Source: Parietichytrium sp. I65-24A
Taxonomy: Eukaryota; Sar; Bigyra; Thraustochytrida; Thraustochytriidae
Reading direction: 5' to 3'
Assembly (NCBI GenBank): GCA_012862575.1
Contig: BLSF01000035.1
Span: 62,001 to 126,000, forward strand
DNA: 64,000 bases
The notes under the pieces were generated by a model that saw only the letters and a program-made list of their open reading frames with translations, searched no databases and was not told the DNA's origin. Positions 20,428 through 30,952 of the stretch are shown here, one piece after another (position 1 is the stretch's first letter; every line of letters begins with the position of its first letter). A program made the position numbers and the translations under genes.

Positions 20428-23400
20428 TCAACTCCAGATGTCTCTCGTATAACGGCCCCTCTTGGCCATCAGTTCTAACTTGCGTTGTGCTTCCAGGGCG
20501 TTCATGCGCCCGTGCTTGGCAAGCGCCGCTTGCAGGGCTGCATGCACGGCTTTGGCCATTGAGACGCCATCTCCGCAAACGAAAACGTGAGCATTGTTTT
20601 CCAGGATTGAGTGCGCAATACGTGCGCCGTCTTCCTCGATCAAATCCTGCACGTATATCTTGCTTGCCTGGTCGCGCGAAAATGCGCAGCGCAATTCTTG
20701 AAGCACTTGATTGGAGTTGAGTTCCGAGGTAAGAAATTCACGAAAGAGAAAGTCGTGCTCCCGGGTCCGGCAGCCAAAGTACAAAGTCATGCCCGCGAAA
20801 GTGGACATCGGGAGGTCTTGAGGCTCAAGATCCAGGTTGGGGAAGTCCGATGGAGTAAACCTCATACCTCGCCAGTACCCATCGTACAAATCTCCATGGT
20901 CATGGTCTTGCAACTCTTTCAGGTATTTGCGGTGCTCAATAAAGCCTATAAATGGCGCCACCCCGGTCCCTGGCCCGATCATAATGACGGGAATCTCAAC
21001 ATTGCCAGGGGGGTGGAAGCCGTTCGAATTTCTCAAAAAAACGCGAATTCGAGAAACGTCATGATCTGATCCACGAACGAAGCTGTCGAGAAGTGCCTTG
21101 GAGGGGTCAAGACACAGAGCACTTGCCAGAGACTCCAACCAACTCGTGCATATTCCGCGAATCAGACGCTTCGCCCCAGGCGCGCGGTCTCGGGTGGCAG
21201 TGGGAATCAGCATCTCCTCCTCCAACACTGTGAGTGCCAATCTGACGTGCGAGTAACCTTGCGGCCCAAGGGGAGAGTTTGCAATTGAATAATACCTTGG
21301 CGCAAGCTTTGGTAGGCTATGAAGGAGGTTCTCGAGCGGTGGCATGCAGGTCGGGAACATCTCTAGTATCTCTAGCAAGGTCGGTTGTTGCCTTTCTATG
21401 AGTTCTTGAAAAGTCTCCCGCCCTCCATTCGAGCTTAAGTAAAGCAGACGGTACCTGTCGAGATCCGATTTGCAATGTTCAGACAGCATTCTGATGAACG
21501 ATTTCCGCGGGACAGACGTCAAGTCGACTGCCCAGGTGAAGATTGCAAGCAATGAGCACACTGGCTCAAGGTGTGGGAACAACTGCCTCTCGGGGCTATG
21601 TGCATGGGAGCTCGCTCCAGCCGGGCCTCTTGCGTGGATTCTGGCATCAATCGCTGTACGAGGGTTAAGCCCGAGTCTAGCGATCAAGGGAAGGACCAAG
21701 CGAGCTGGATTTGGGCATATGATGCCCAGCGCATCACCTGGCTGCCACTTTGGAATCAGTTCAGGAAAGTCTTGCGGGGTAAGGGAGAGCTCTATCTTCA
21801 GCACTTGCTTGCTCGCCGCGGGAGACGTCAGATATTCCGCGTGAACCATTCTGGCGTCCAGCGGGTTCGCTGAGGACGCCCCGGCGACGCTGGAAGTTGG
21901 GGACTCTATTGACGAGACACTGCCCCCGCCTCCAATTCTCGAGTAACCTTGAGGTTGACGACTGAACGGATTACTCTTTAAAACGCCCGTGCCTTCGGCA
22001 TCCTTTCCACTGACGATCCGAACTCGAACCAAGCAAGAGTCCGTACTAGCGGGCTGCACTGCAGCAACTTTCAGCTCGTCCACGGACTCGAGCTTGCATA
22101 CGTCTGCGAAACTCCCGCAAATTTCACTAGGAGCCCACCCGACTCCAAAATCAGGAAAGTCATGTGACTCTGAAGGTTCTGCTTGTGAAGCTGGCTTAGT
22201 ATCAGTTTGTGCAGTTGAAGTTCCAATTATTCCGGCACGGGGAGGTAGCATTGGACGAGAGCCGGGAAGCATACCGGCGGGAGGTGAAACAGAGCGCCGA
22301 AGGGGCGATTTCGGTGTAGGAGCCTTGCTGCCAGATACTTCTGCAAAAGTCGCAAGTATTCGCGACTTCCAGAGCTCTACAGAGTCGCTCAGGCCAGTTG
22401 CCTCATCCGCACAGACAAGAGACAAGAACCTCTGCGCACCAAGGTCTGCCATCTTGGAATCTATGGTCTTTCCAACGTGACAGAATTTATCGTAATTTGT
22501 GTCACCTAGCGCCAAGACACAGTAGTGCATCCCCGCCAGTAGCGTCTTACTGTGAGAGCGCTTTCGAACAAAGCGCCAGAACTTGTCAGCATTCGTTGGC
22601 GGATCCCCATTGCCAGTTGTAGATACTACGATGGCAACTACGCCCTTTTTTGCCACAAACCCGGTCTTCTCATGCTCATTTAAAGTAGTCACCTGACTCT
22701 TGAGCCCTGCTTTTAAAGACTGGTCGTGCATTGCCTTCGCAATAGCTTCTGAGTTTCCTGTCTCAGAGCCGTACATGTACAATATCCCTTCGTTGCGTAC
22801 TTTTTCTATCACCGGATTGCTAGATTGAGTCTCCGCACCAACGCCTTGATCCGCAAGGACATCCTTCGATCCTTGGTCGCCTACTCCGTTCTCGTTCTTC
22901 GTCTCTGTAGACGTATCGGGCGTTTCGCTAGGCGGATGGCTCGATGGAGTCTCGAGTTTATGCAGAGGTTCCTCTTGTTGTTGCACCAAGTTTTTGCTGT
23001 GAGAAATGGTCGTGTCCTTTTGCATCGAAGGGGCTTCCTTAGGTACCTCAGATTTTGGAGCCGCGCTTTCATCCGTTGTCTTCTCTGCATCTCTATCGAT
23101 GTGATCTTTCAACACAGTCCAAATAGTCGCCACAAAAGGATCCACAGTCCCTGCAAGATCTGTTCCTTCGTCAGCACACGCAACTGGCTTGATTCGAGTG
23201 GCACCGAGCTCGGCGAGGCGCTTGTCTACGTTTTTACCAACGTAACAGAACTTGTCATAGTTCTTTAAGGGGTGCAAGGAGGTCACATCGTTAATTTAAG
23301 CTGATAACGTCTCGTTTCCCGCTATTCTATGAAGCAATTTGAACTCACTGTGTCTCCAAGCGCAAGGACGACTGAGTGACAACGTCAACAGTATTTCTCG

Positions 23401-23722
23401 AGTCAGGGACTCCTCTGCGCCACCCAATCACAACACAGAAGACGAACTTACCATATGAAAGGCTACAAAGCATATCACTTGGATTAGACCTCTTTTTGAC
23501 AAATCTCCAAAACTTGTCTGCATTGCGCGGAGGATCCCCATTTCCTGTTGTGGAAACGACTATCACAGCTAGCCGTGCGTCTTTGAAACCGATCTTATCA
23601 TGGTCGTTCAGGGTGGACAAAGTGCTATGAAACCCATTATTTCCCGCCGCCTGATGCAGAGCAGATGCTATGCTCTCTGCATTTCCCGTCTCTGACCCGT
23701 ACAAAACCAATAGGGGCTGCAT
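20428..23722 (-). CDS. Methionine synthase reductase-like diflavin reductase with two FMN domains
   Basis: Exons 23722-23452, 23371-23349 and 23262-20428 give 1042 residues. Diflavin reductases pass electrons from NADPH through FAD and FMN to an acceptor; the MTRR type reactivates methionine synthase. Flavodoxin 1 (residues 3-150) has YGSETGN, STTGNGDPP and LALGDTNYDKFC. After a polar linker flavodoxin 2 (257-405) repeats the same motifs almost exactly. Then come the FAD domain (RYYSIANSP near 756), the NADPH site (GPGTGVAPF near 855), YFGCRTREHDF, the FVCGDG motif and a near-terminal Trp (DIWS). The STTGNGDPP and FCxxGKxxDxxxxxLGA matches favour MTRR over P450 reductase. The usual enzyme has one FMN domain. 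Start: ATG 23722 is the first in-frame Met; the open frame upstream has none. Acceptor identity is inferred. Confidence 0.85.
23263..23348 (-). other. Intron 2 of the double-FMN reductase
   Basis: 86-nt intron, donor GTGAGT, acceptor TTAAAG, phase 0. Splicing joins GDT to NYDKF. Confidence 0.85.
23349..23371 (-). other. 23-nt microexon of the double-FMN reductase
   Basis: The 23 bases complete a split Val codon and encode VVLALGDT with the flanking base. With the exons either side they give SYVVLALGDTNYDKFC, matching YCVLALGDTNYDKFC in the second FMN domain of the same protein. Confidence 0.88.
23372..23451 (-). other. Intron 1 of the double-FMN reductase
   Basis: 80-nt intron, donor GTAAGT, acceptor CTCAG, phase 1. 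It ends exon 1 after SLSY plus one base. Confidence 0.88.
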
Positions 23723-24775
23723 TGCCCACAGATTCCCTCCGCGAGCACTCTGTGATCCGTGGAGTGTCCCACGCTCTACAACTTCACAAATGTCCCGCAC
23801 AGAGGCTCCTCAGAAAAATGAACCTTCTTATTCACCGACACTCACTGCTCTCACTCTGCTTTCGGCTCGGCTCTGTTCAGCCTCGCGTCTCCTGTCTCCT
23901 GCGTCTCCACCTGGTCCGCAATCACTCACACACTCACAGTCAATCAACACATCTCAACACACATCTCAACACACTCGACTCGCTAGTTTCTCCATTACTT
24001 CCTATACTCCGTTCGGATCCGCAGATGGTGGGGTAGTGGGGGTAGCACTACCTTACGTCCTCGCCTTCAACAGACCCTTATCACCAGTAATCGTACCGTC
24101 AGATCCTCGCTCCCATCTCGTAGCTCTGCTCGCCCGCGCCACCACCGCACTTCCGACTTGTTGGTGGCCTTTTGGTTCCCTGCAAGGGTGATGCCATTAA
24201 GCTCATGAAGCTTTCCGAAGCTCGGTTCCAACGCCCAAACCAATTACGAATTATGAGAAGCAGTGGACACAGATTTCGAGTATATAGTGTATAGGAATCC
24301 CCACAGCCTCTTACGGTATCGGTTAGCTCTGAATCACTCAGTCTCATGCGGGACTGGAGGGTGCACGGTGTCTTAATTAAAATTAGCAAACGACTGCGCT
24401 CGAGAAAGCAGTTTTTAAACTGCGCTTCACGCGAGGCACTAAACACATCGGCTGGGAGTACTACTACAAGGATACAAGCCAAAACAAAGCAGCTTACTGG
24501 TAGAGTACTAGTACTCGGCCAGCGAGTACTGGCACTACTCGCACCCGGGGATACGCGACTCGCACAGCCCCTCAAGCTCATACACCTGACACCTGACAGA
24601 AAGAGAGAGCGGCCACTCTGTCTGTGTGCTGATAAGGACTGTGACAGCTACCGAGCTCACACACATACACACACACACAGCCGGTCGCAACAGCCGGTCG
24701 CGTTGAAAGGAGAGAGCGAAGGAGGAAAACGCGAGAGGCAGCAAGGGCCGACGTTTGGTTAACGCAGCATTCATC
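23723..24775. other. Divergent spacer between the reductase and PX genes
   Basis: No gene. The left part is CT-rich (GA on the reductase coding strand, 23815-23900). A perfect 14-base GTAC palindrome (GAGTACTAGTACTC) lies at 24503-24516 with more AGTACT copies up to 24540. Then come AC repeats (24660-24678) and GA-rich sequence directly before the PX start. Confidence 0.55.
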
Positions 24776-25714
24776 ATGAGTCAGCCTATCCGCGCGGTGA
24801 TCACGGGCAATCATTTGGAGAATGAGCACACAGAGTATCGCGTAGAGCTGCACGCTGGTGGCGCAAAGCTCTCGTCGGTGGACCGCAGATACCGGGAGTT
24901 CACAGAGCTGCACGCTCAGCTGTCAAAGTACAAGCACGCGTTTCCAATTCCAGAGCTTCCCCCGAAAAAATTCTTCGGAAGGACCAGCCCTTCATTTGTC
25001 GCCAAGCGTCAAAAGGAGCTGCAAACGTTCTTGGACCAACTGGTGCAAAGAATTATTGCCAACCCGCCAGCCGAGGCCGCGTGGCGTCTTTTGTGCCTCT
25101 TCTTGGCTCTCGACCCAAAACAGGATGTCCCAGAAGCTATCGTCACTACTGCTGCTGGACGAGGCCTGGTCAATGCAACCGGCGGCCATGGCGGCCCAAC
25201 CACTGGCACCTCAGCAAACGGCATGGACATGAACGGCGCTTTCGACGGTTCAGGGACGTCTGCCATGCTCGCTGTTCCGGACTCTGGCGAGTTGGACGGG
25301 CAGCAGGACAACCAAAACCTTGAAGCGGAAGAGATTAAAAGAATGGAGAAGGTTGTTGATGAATTTGCGAGGCAAACTATCAATGTGAGCAGGCACTCAG
25401 AGGATAGGCTGCAGCAGCCTCCAGACTCGCTGATCTCGCTCATTTCTCTTGACGCGCTTTCCAAGTCTTTAGAGACACACATTCTTTCTTACCCTCTCGA
25501 CGCAAGCTCGCAGGAGCAGAGCATTACACAGAATGGCAACGCCGGGTCAGAGGACGATGCAGATGGAGAAGAAGGGGTACTCCAAAAGTCTGCCGAAAAA
25601 GAGCGCGCGAACACTTTAGATCAGTCGCCACAAGTTGAGCCCCTAACCGGGGTAGAGGACCTAATCGTTTCTCTTGAGAAGCTATCCACCGAGACGGAGT
25701 CGTCGTCGGCATAA
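24776..25714 (+). CDS. PX-domain protein (sorting nexin-like)
   Basis: 312-residue protein whose first 115 residues form a PX domain, a phosphoinositide-binding module that recruits proteins to endosomal membranes. Seen are the RRYREF motif containing the phosphate-binding Arg, the PELPPKKFFG loop and the RQKELQTFLDQLV helix. The rest is acidic and Ser/Gly-rich with one helical stretch (around EEIKRMEKVVDEFARQ); no BAR domain is apparent. Start ATG 24776 begins MSQPIRAVI; the open frame seven codons upstream starts only with TTG. A polyadenylation signal AATAAA overlaps the last base of the stop codon. Its 3' end lies 180 bp from that of the CH protein gene. The exact sorting nexin class is unknown. 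Confidence 0.85.
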   Translation: MSQPIRAVITGNHLENEHTEYRVELHAGGAKLSSVDRRYREFTELHAQLSKYKHAFPIPELPPKKFFGRTSPSFVAKRQKELQTFLDQLVQRIIANPPAEAAWRLLCLFLALDPKQDVPEAIVTTAAGRGLVNATGGHGGPTTGTSANGMDMNGAFDGSGTSAMLAVPDSGELDGQQDNQNLEAEEIKRMEKVVDEFARQTINVSRHSEDRLQQPPDSLISLISLDALSKSLETHILSYPLDASSQEQSITQNGNAGSEDDADGEEGVLQKSAEKERANTLDQSPQVEPLTGVEDLIVSLEKLSTETESSSA

Positions 25715-25894
25715 ATAAAATAAAATTTCTTACAATTAGTTTGCCTTTTCATTTTCAGAATTCAGATTTTATGGACGAGTCAAGAAGAAAAAACATGCGA
25801 ATTTGTCAAGTCTTGAATGCAGATCGAATTTTAGCGAGCCCCGCTCAAGCCGCAAGAAGTTCAATACCGCTTTTTAGAATCCCCGTGGCAGGTC

Positions 25895-28814
25895 TCACTT
25901 GCATTCTTCACCAAGCTGCTTCTGCCAAAAGTTCGTAACTTTATCCTCAAATGAGAGGAACGGATCATGCGCATAATGGTATTCTGCTGCGACCACGCAA
26001 ATCTCCACAAAGTCTTCAAGCAAAACCTTCTTGGAGCTGATCCCGAGAGAGGTGAGACAAAGCTTCCACTCACTCTCTGTGAAGCTCCCGTCATCAGTGA
26101 TGATATCCCGATCAAGAAACAGATTCTTGATCGCCATGGTGGAAATTTTTCTCACGCCGGCACTTACTTCAGAGCCAGACTTTGTTCTTGATCTCGTCAC
26201 GCCGTCCTCTGCGTCCGAGTTGTCGTCATCCAACAAAGTGCTCTCGTTTACATCGCCGCCTCTGCTTCTGAAGGACTTGGCCCGTTCCTCGTCCAATTGC
26301 CTCATCGTGTAAAACGCAGACATGAGCGGTTCAGTGTTCGTGGCAAGAACGTGGACCGAACTTTCTGTTGCCCACACGAGCTCGCGGAACTGATGAAGCG
26401 TCGTTTCGTACTCGAGTTGATCAAAGTACTCTTGAAAAAACTTTGCCAAGTTTGCTGCAGAGCTATGCCCTTCATAGAGCTCATCGGAGAGCATCACCAA
26501 ATATCTCACGAACTGGCTCGGACTTATGCCGTCTTCGCTGACATTTTGATCCTCAACGATCTATGAACGGTGGGACAAGCAGAACAAACATGAATACGTA
26601 AGACTGGTTCATTTCCGCCAGACAGTGCGTGCATCATCCCGATTGTAAAACTTACCTGTTGTACAGCTTCCATCTTTAGTGCAGAGGTAATTTTCAGGTC
26701 GTTTGCTAAGACATAGAAAGCAAATAAGGGGAGCGCAGCAGGTGCTCGTTTCCAATTCGTCGGATCCATTCGCCCGAATCTCGCATAGTACGAAAAACAT
26801 TCGCGGAGGTGGTGAAACCTTGTGGAGAGCACGCTTCCAATAGCGTCGTCTTCTCTCGGAGTCGAATAACCCGAAACTTTCGTGAAGACCTCAAGCTCTT
26901 TTTGCTCCTTCCGGTTTGGAATTTTGACCACGCTCCCCCGAAGTCGCTCTAACATGATAACCCAAGCTGCGTTCTCGATTCGCTTTCGCAGCCTCAACCA
27001 CAATAATTCCTTTTGCTCTCTTTCCCTGATGGTCCATCGAACTTTACGACGAAGGTTTTCTACTCGCGACAAATAGCTATTCCAGGTTGTCTCCTTGAGC
27101 AACTCCCTGGATCCATTTCTCTCCAGAAAATCCTAAAAGCAAGGAATTAGCACCAAGTGCGCTTCCAAAAGAAAACAAAGACATCATTTGGTAAACTTAC
27201 TGCAAGGCTCTCTTGCTCCAGCATGGTTTGGTCCAGCAAAGAAAGCGAGTTTTGCCACCACTCCTTGCGCGATTGAATTCCGGGAAAGGAGCAGAACAAG
27301 TATGCTAAGAAGCAAAAGTTGCGATCAGCGACGCCATCTTCGATGTCTTCGCGGGAGAGAGTTATGTACTTGAGCTGATTGATCGTCTTCAGCACTGCCC
27401 CAAACCTGACCTGATGCTCAATTGATTCACTTGGCCCCACATTGTTAAACGAAAATCGCGGTTCCTTCTCTGCAAGACTCACGAAAAGCTCGTAATAAAT
27501 TCTCCCGTCCTGAAACGAGGAAGAAAAATTGTCAATCTGTGCCGATGGGACATGGTAATGCATCCATCGAACGAGAATCTCATCAAGCGGCTCTGTGATG
27601 AGGTGGTCGATTTGGCTCGGATCTGAGACAAGGTTCTCGAGATCCAAAAACTCCGACGCAGTACTCTGTTCTACTTTGGCTCGTAAAAGGCGAAACTCAA
27701 TCCGAGCGAGTTCGTCGGTGAGCTTAAAAAGCTCCGTGCAGACGCTTTCTGTCATCAGCTTTTTGCGGATCAATGGCTCTGCCTCCTCGCGCTTATCCTC
27801 CACCTCGGCTCGAACATTGACGATGGTGGTATCGAGGTCAATAATTTTCTGCGTCCATGCTTGAATTTCTTCGTCCAAACGCTGGGCATTCGTTTCAAGA
27901 GAGTCTTTCTTCTCTTCTAAATCCTTGTACTTGTCATCGAGCTCTCTTATCCGGTCCAAAGCCTTCTCACGCTTGCTTGCCAAAACCACTTGACGCCACG
28001 CGCGTAAAATAGCCTTCAGGCGATTTTTGCTTACCCTATTAAAGCAAGCGTTCAGAAGCTCCCGCTGCTTCTTCCTGGCTTGGGCTTCCAGCTTCCAGGT
28101 CCGAAACATGTTGCTTAACACCGATTTCTGCAGTCTATTGGTCGTCTTTTGAAGTAGTGCCTGATTTCTCAGAATTTCTTTTTGCATTGCAAGATCAAGT
28201 TTCTCCCACGAATCAAGTTCTTCCAAAAGCTTTTCACGCCTTCTGGAGAGCTCCTTGTATTTTTCAAAATATGTTTGCCTCCTCGGCGCGGGAGAAGCAA
28301 GATCCGTTTTCACGTTATTATCTCCACAAATATCTGTACCTTTTCCACCGTCCATTGGCGGTTTCCTGACGTCCTCCCGCTCGATGGCTTCCAAGTTGTT
28401 GTTACCTTGTGTCTCTTGCGCTTGGCCAGTCGGATCCTTCACCCACAAGCACTCTTCCAAAACGTGAAAAAGGGTTTCCAATAGCGGATTAAAGGCTACC
28501 AGATTCTCACTGAGCGCGGCGATGAGCTCACTGCAGACTTTTGCCTGCAACCCGTTGGGCTTGCCTAGTTGCGCCTCCGACTCTGTGGCCACTTGCAGCT
28601 GCATAGTGCAGAACGTTCCCAATTCTTCGTTTCGAACCTTCTTCTTCGCCCTGGGGGATTTGGCAGCTGGGGCTGGGCTGGACGGGAGTGCTGGCTTCCA
28701 TCTTTTCGCCAGGCCTGGTTTGGAGGGGTCCGGTGCGATAATGGGGTCGACCATCTTGCGCGTACCGGCGGATGAGGTTGCTCCTGCGACAGTACCTGCG
28801 CCCCTTGAGTTCAT
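25895..28814 (-). CDS. Calponin-homology, coiled-coil protein with Sfi1-like helices
   Basis: Exons 28814-27201, 27132-26656 and 26560-25895 give 918 residues. A basic/Pro-Ala N-terminus is followed by helices with W-rich repeats at about 235-275 (FRTWKLEAQA and LRAWRQVV) that resemble Sfi1/centrin-binding repeats, then a long coiled coil (280-395) and a calponin-homology domain at about 408-512 (LVRWMHYHV, SFQDGRIYYELF, FCFLAYLFCSFPGI). CH domains bind actin or microtubules. The C-terminal third is helical, with an acidic Ser/Asp stretch and an EF-like end (DDGSFTESEWKLCL). The gene shares a 742-bp divergent spacer with DRC9, so a flagellar or basal-body role is a fair inference but is unproven. 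I do not recognise a named orthologue. Confidence 0.78.
26561..26655 (-). other. Intron 2 of the CH-domain gene
   Basis: 95-nt intron, donor GTAAGT, acceptor TCATAG, phase 0. Splicing joins KMEAVQQ to IVEDQNVSEDG. Confidence 0.85.
27133..27200 (-). other. Intron 1 of the CH-domain gene
   Basis: 68-nt intron, donor GTAAGT, acceptor TTTTAG, phase 0. Splicing joins EQESLA to DFLERNG. Confidence 0.85.
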
Positions 28815-29421
28815 GCCACAAGTGCAGACTGGGGGGCTCTAGAGCTGCTCGCAGAGGCTTTTTGCTGCAGAACCCTTGCTTTGGCTGAGAGCTCACCTTT
28901 TTGCTTGCAGAAACATCCCCTACTTTGGCAGCACCCAAGCACGGAAGCACGGAAGCACGGAAGGAAGACGGAGGACGGGGGCAAAGCGATCTTTCGCAAG
29001 AGCCTTTCGCTGTGTTTGTGCAGAGGGCGGCACTGAAAGCGTCTATGATTTCGAGGGAGCGTCACGCTAGTCACGCTCTTCCGAGTCTGTCCGAGCCAAA
29101 ACCGTCTCAACGCTCCTTCCTATACACCTGCACATCTGTACCCGGTACACTAGTACTCATACTCACAGTCAGAACAACATGCTGGTGTGGTTACTGCCTA
29201 TGGTACTGGGTACCAGCTACCAGTAAATCGTGCTAGGAGCTCAGGGAGATCCGTTTGGCGGGGTTGGCGCCATGGCACTGTGACACGGAAACACGAACAT
29301 GACTAAATCTCGTCATCGGTTTACTCGCACTGCATTGGAAAAAGCGGACATTTTCCACACTGAGACTTTCCATCACGGGTCGAGGCTACCTCGGTGTGGA
29401 GCCTGAGAGTGATTGACTCAC

Positions 29422-29454
<33 letters not shown>

Positions 29455-29556
29455 CCGACCAAGTCAGAGAGAAAGGCGTGGACTGCGCATGATAGTGAAC
29501 AGGTCCACAAGCTCTGACGCAAAGGACTGCCGCCGCTGAAAACAAGTGTTGGCGCA
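28815..29556. other. Divergent spacer between the CH-protein and DRC9 genes
   Basis: Probable shared promoter, no gene. It has an AAGCACGG repeat (28938-28965), GTAC-type palindromes at 29137-29160 and a GA tract (29421-29455) about 100 bases before the DRC9 start. Confidence 0.55.
29421..29455 (+). promoter_or_regulatory. GA tract upstream of DRC9
   Basis: 35 bases of nearly pure GA dinucleotides on the coding strand, 102 bases before the ATG. Similar coding-strand tracts precede several other genes here; a promoter function is inferred. Confidence 0.35.
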
Positions 29557-30720
29557 ATGGAGACGCTTTCATACGTCAACAGCCAGCGTGTGGTCGCTGT
29601 TCTGGAAGACACGTTGGAGAAGCTTGGTTTTCTAGCCAGTATCACACCGGACGTTCTTGCGCACAGAGACGAGCTCTCAGAGTTCGTCGGGGATGAGATT
29701 TCCCGTGTGATAGAAGACCAGCGCATGCTCGAGCGACGGTACGAGGAGCTGATCTCCATGCGCAGTGTTCTCAAAGGCCTCGCAAACAAGTCCAAATACA
29801 AGCAGAATCAGCTGGAAATCCAAGAGGTCAGCAGGGCATTGCGGGAGTCCACCAAGAATCTATGCAGAAATCTCAAGGACAATCCAAATGTTACGGGAAA
29901 TCTTCTCAAGATCCAGGATGAACGAAACGAGCTGGAGGATCTCATTGCAAAAACAATCCAAGAAGTTCGCGAAAAGCGAACCTTTCTTACCCTCGCGAAC
30001 CACGTTGAGGAGACTCGCAAAGAACAAGACCGTCTTTCACAGATCGTTGATAAAGAACGCCGCACCGCGAATGCGGTCAAAGAACTTGAAGACGAGCTTT
30101 CCGTTCAACGTAAAGAGCACGAAAAGGAGGAGTCTGAACGAACGCAGCTCATTGGACGCCTCAAGGAGGACCTGCACCAGATCCGCTCACAGCTGGAATT
30201 CAAGACGAAATATGCGAGAAGAGAAGCACACGCCAAAATTTCAAGCACATTGCGTGGGTACCAGAGCCAGGAGAAGGATCTACAAAGGAAAATCGAGAAT
30301 CTCAAACAGGTCAAAAAGATGGAAGAAGAGGTGCACAACGAGACTGTCGAGTTTTTAACCAAAAAGCAGGAGACTTTGCTCGAAGAAGCTGCTGAGTGGA
30401 GCGACAAGTACGCAAACGACATGGACGAATTTGATGCACAACTCGAGGAACTCACCGAGGCGAGGGAAAGGGATCTTGCCACACTACGGCATCTTCAGGG
30501 TCGTTTAGATGCCCAAGTGGCGGCTGAGCGAGCCAAGGAGGAAGAGATTCAAAGACAAAAAGATCTCGCCGAATTGAGAAAGCGAGAAGAAGAGGAGGCT
30601 AACACTGCTGCTACCCGAATTCAAAGGCAGTTCAAAGCATATCTAAATTCAAAGCCTCCTCAAGAAAAAAAGAAAGGGAAAGGGAAAGGCAAGGGAAAGG
30701 CAAAAGGAAAGAAGAAGTAG
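29557..30720 (+). CDS. DRC9: Dynein regulatory complex subunit 9 (IQCG) homologue
   Basis: 387-residue, almost entirely coiled-coil protein. DRC9/IQCG is part of the nexin-dynein regulatory complex that links doublet microtubules and controls dyneins in motile cilia. The order of features matches the family: an N-terminal VLEDTLEKLGFL helix, the TFLTLANHVEETRKEQDRLS segment, the run KKMEEEVHNETVEFLTKKQE, WSDKYANDMDEFDAQLEEL, then a C-terminal IQ motif (AATRIQRQFKAYL, about 351-363) that in animals binds calmodulin. A Lys/Gly-rich tail ends the protein. Start ATG 29557 begins METLSYVN. Its presence implies a motile flagellum at some life stage. Family assignment is by remembered sequence pattern. 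Confidence 0.8.
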   Translation: METLSYVNSQRVVAVLEDTLEKLGFLASITPDVLAHRDELSEFVGDEISRVIEDQRMLERRYEELISMRSVLKGLANKSKYKQNQLEIQEVSRALRESTKNLCRNLKDNPNVTGNLLKIQDERNELEDLIAKTIQEVREKRTFLTLANHVEETRKEQDRLSQIVDKERRTANAVKELEDELSVQRKEHEKEESERTQLIGRLKEDLHQIRSQLEFKTKYARREAHAKISSTLRGYQSQEKDLQRKIENLKQVKKMEEEVHNETVEFLTKKQETLLEEAAEWSDKYANDMDEFDAQLEELTEARERDLATLRHLQGRLDAQVAAERAKEEEIQRQKDLAELRKREEEEANTAATRIQRQFKAYLNSKPPQEKKKGKGKGKGKAKGKKK

Positions 30721-30952
30721 TGTGACCTCTCTCTTCTCTCCGTATTTTCTGTCAAATCAGCAAGCTATTTACTACATAAACAAGATTAACGAAGGATGCG
30801 TGTGCCTACGATTTTCCGCTCAGGTACTTCTTCGTCAGTGCACCAAACAAAGAGCCTCGTTCGTCTTCAAGGAGCAATTTGTCTCGATAACAATGTAAAT
30901 CTAAAGAACAGGAAGACAGAATACAGCTCGGAGAAGGGGATACGAAGGGGTC

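Noticed and set aside
23345-23800. Separate small flavodoxin gene
   Set aside because: The frame starts only with GTG and lacks the second half of the fold, which is supplied by a microexon and the next exon.
25895-28814. Three separate minus-strand genes
   Set aside because: Clean GTAAGT...AG introns at both junctions join the frames in phase, and the pieces lack their own ATG starts.
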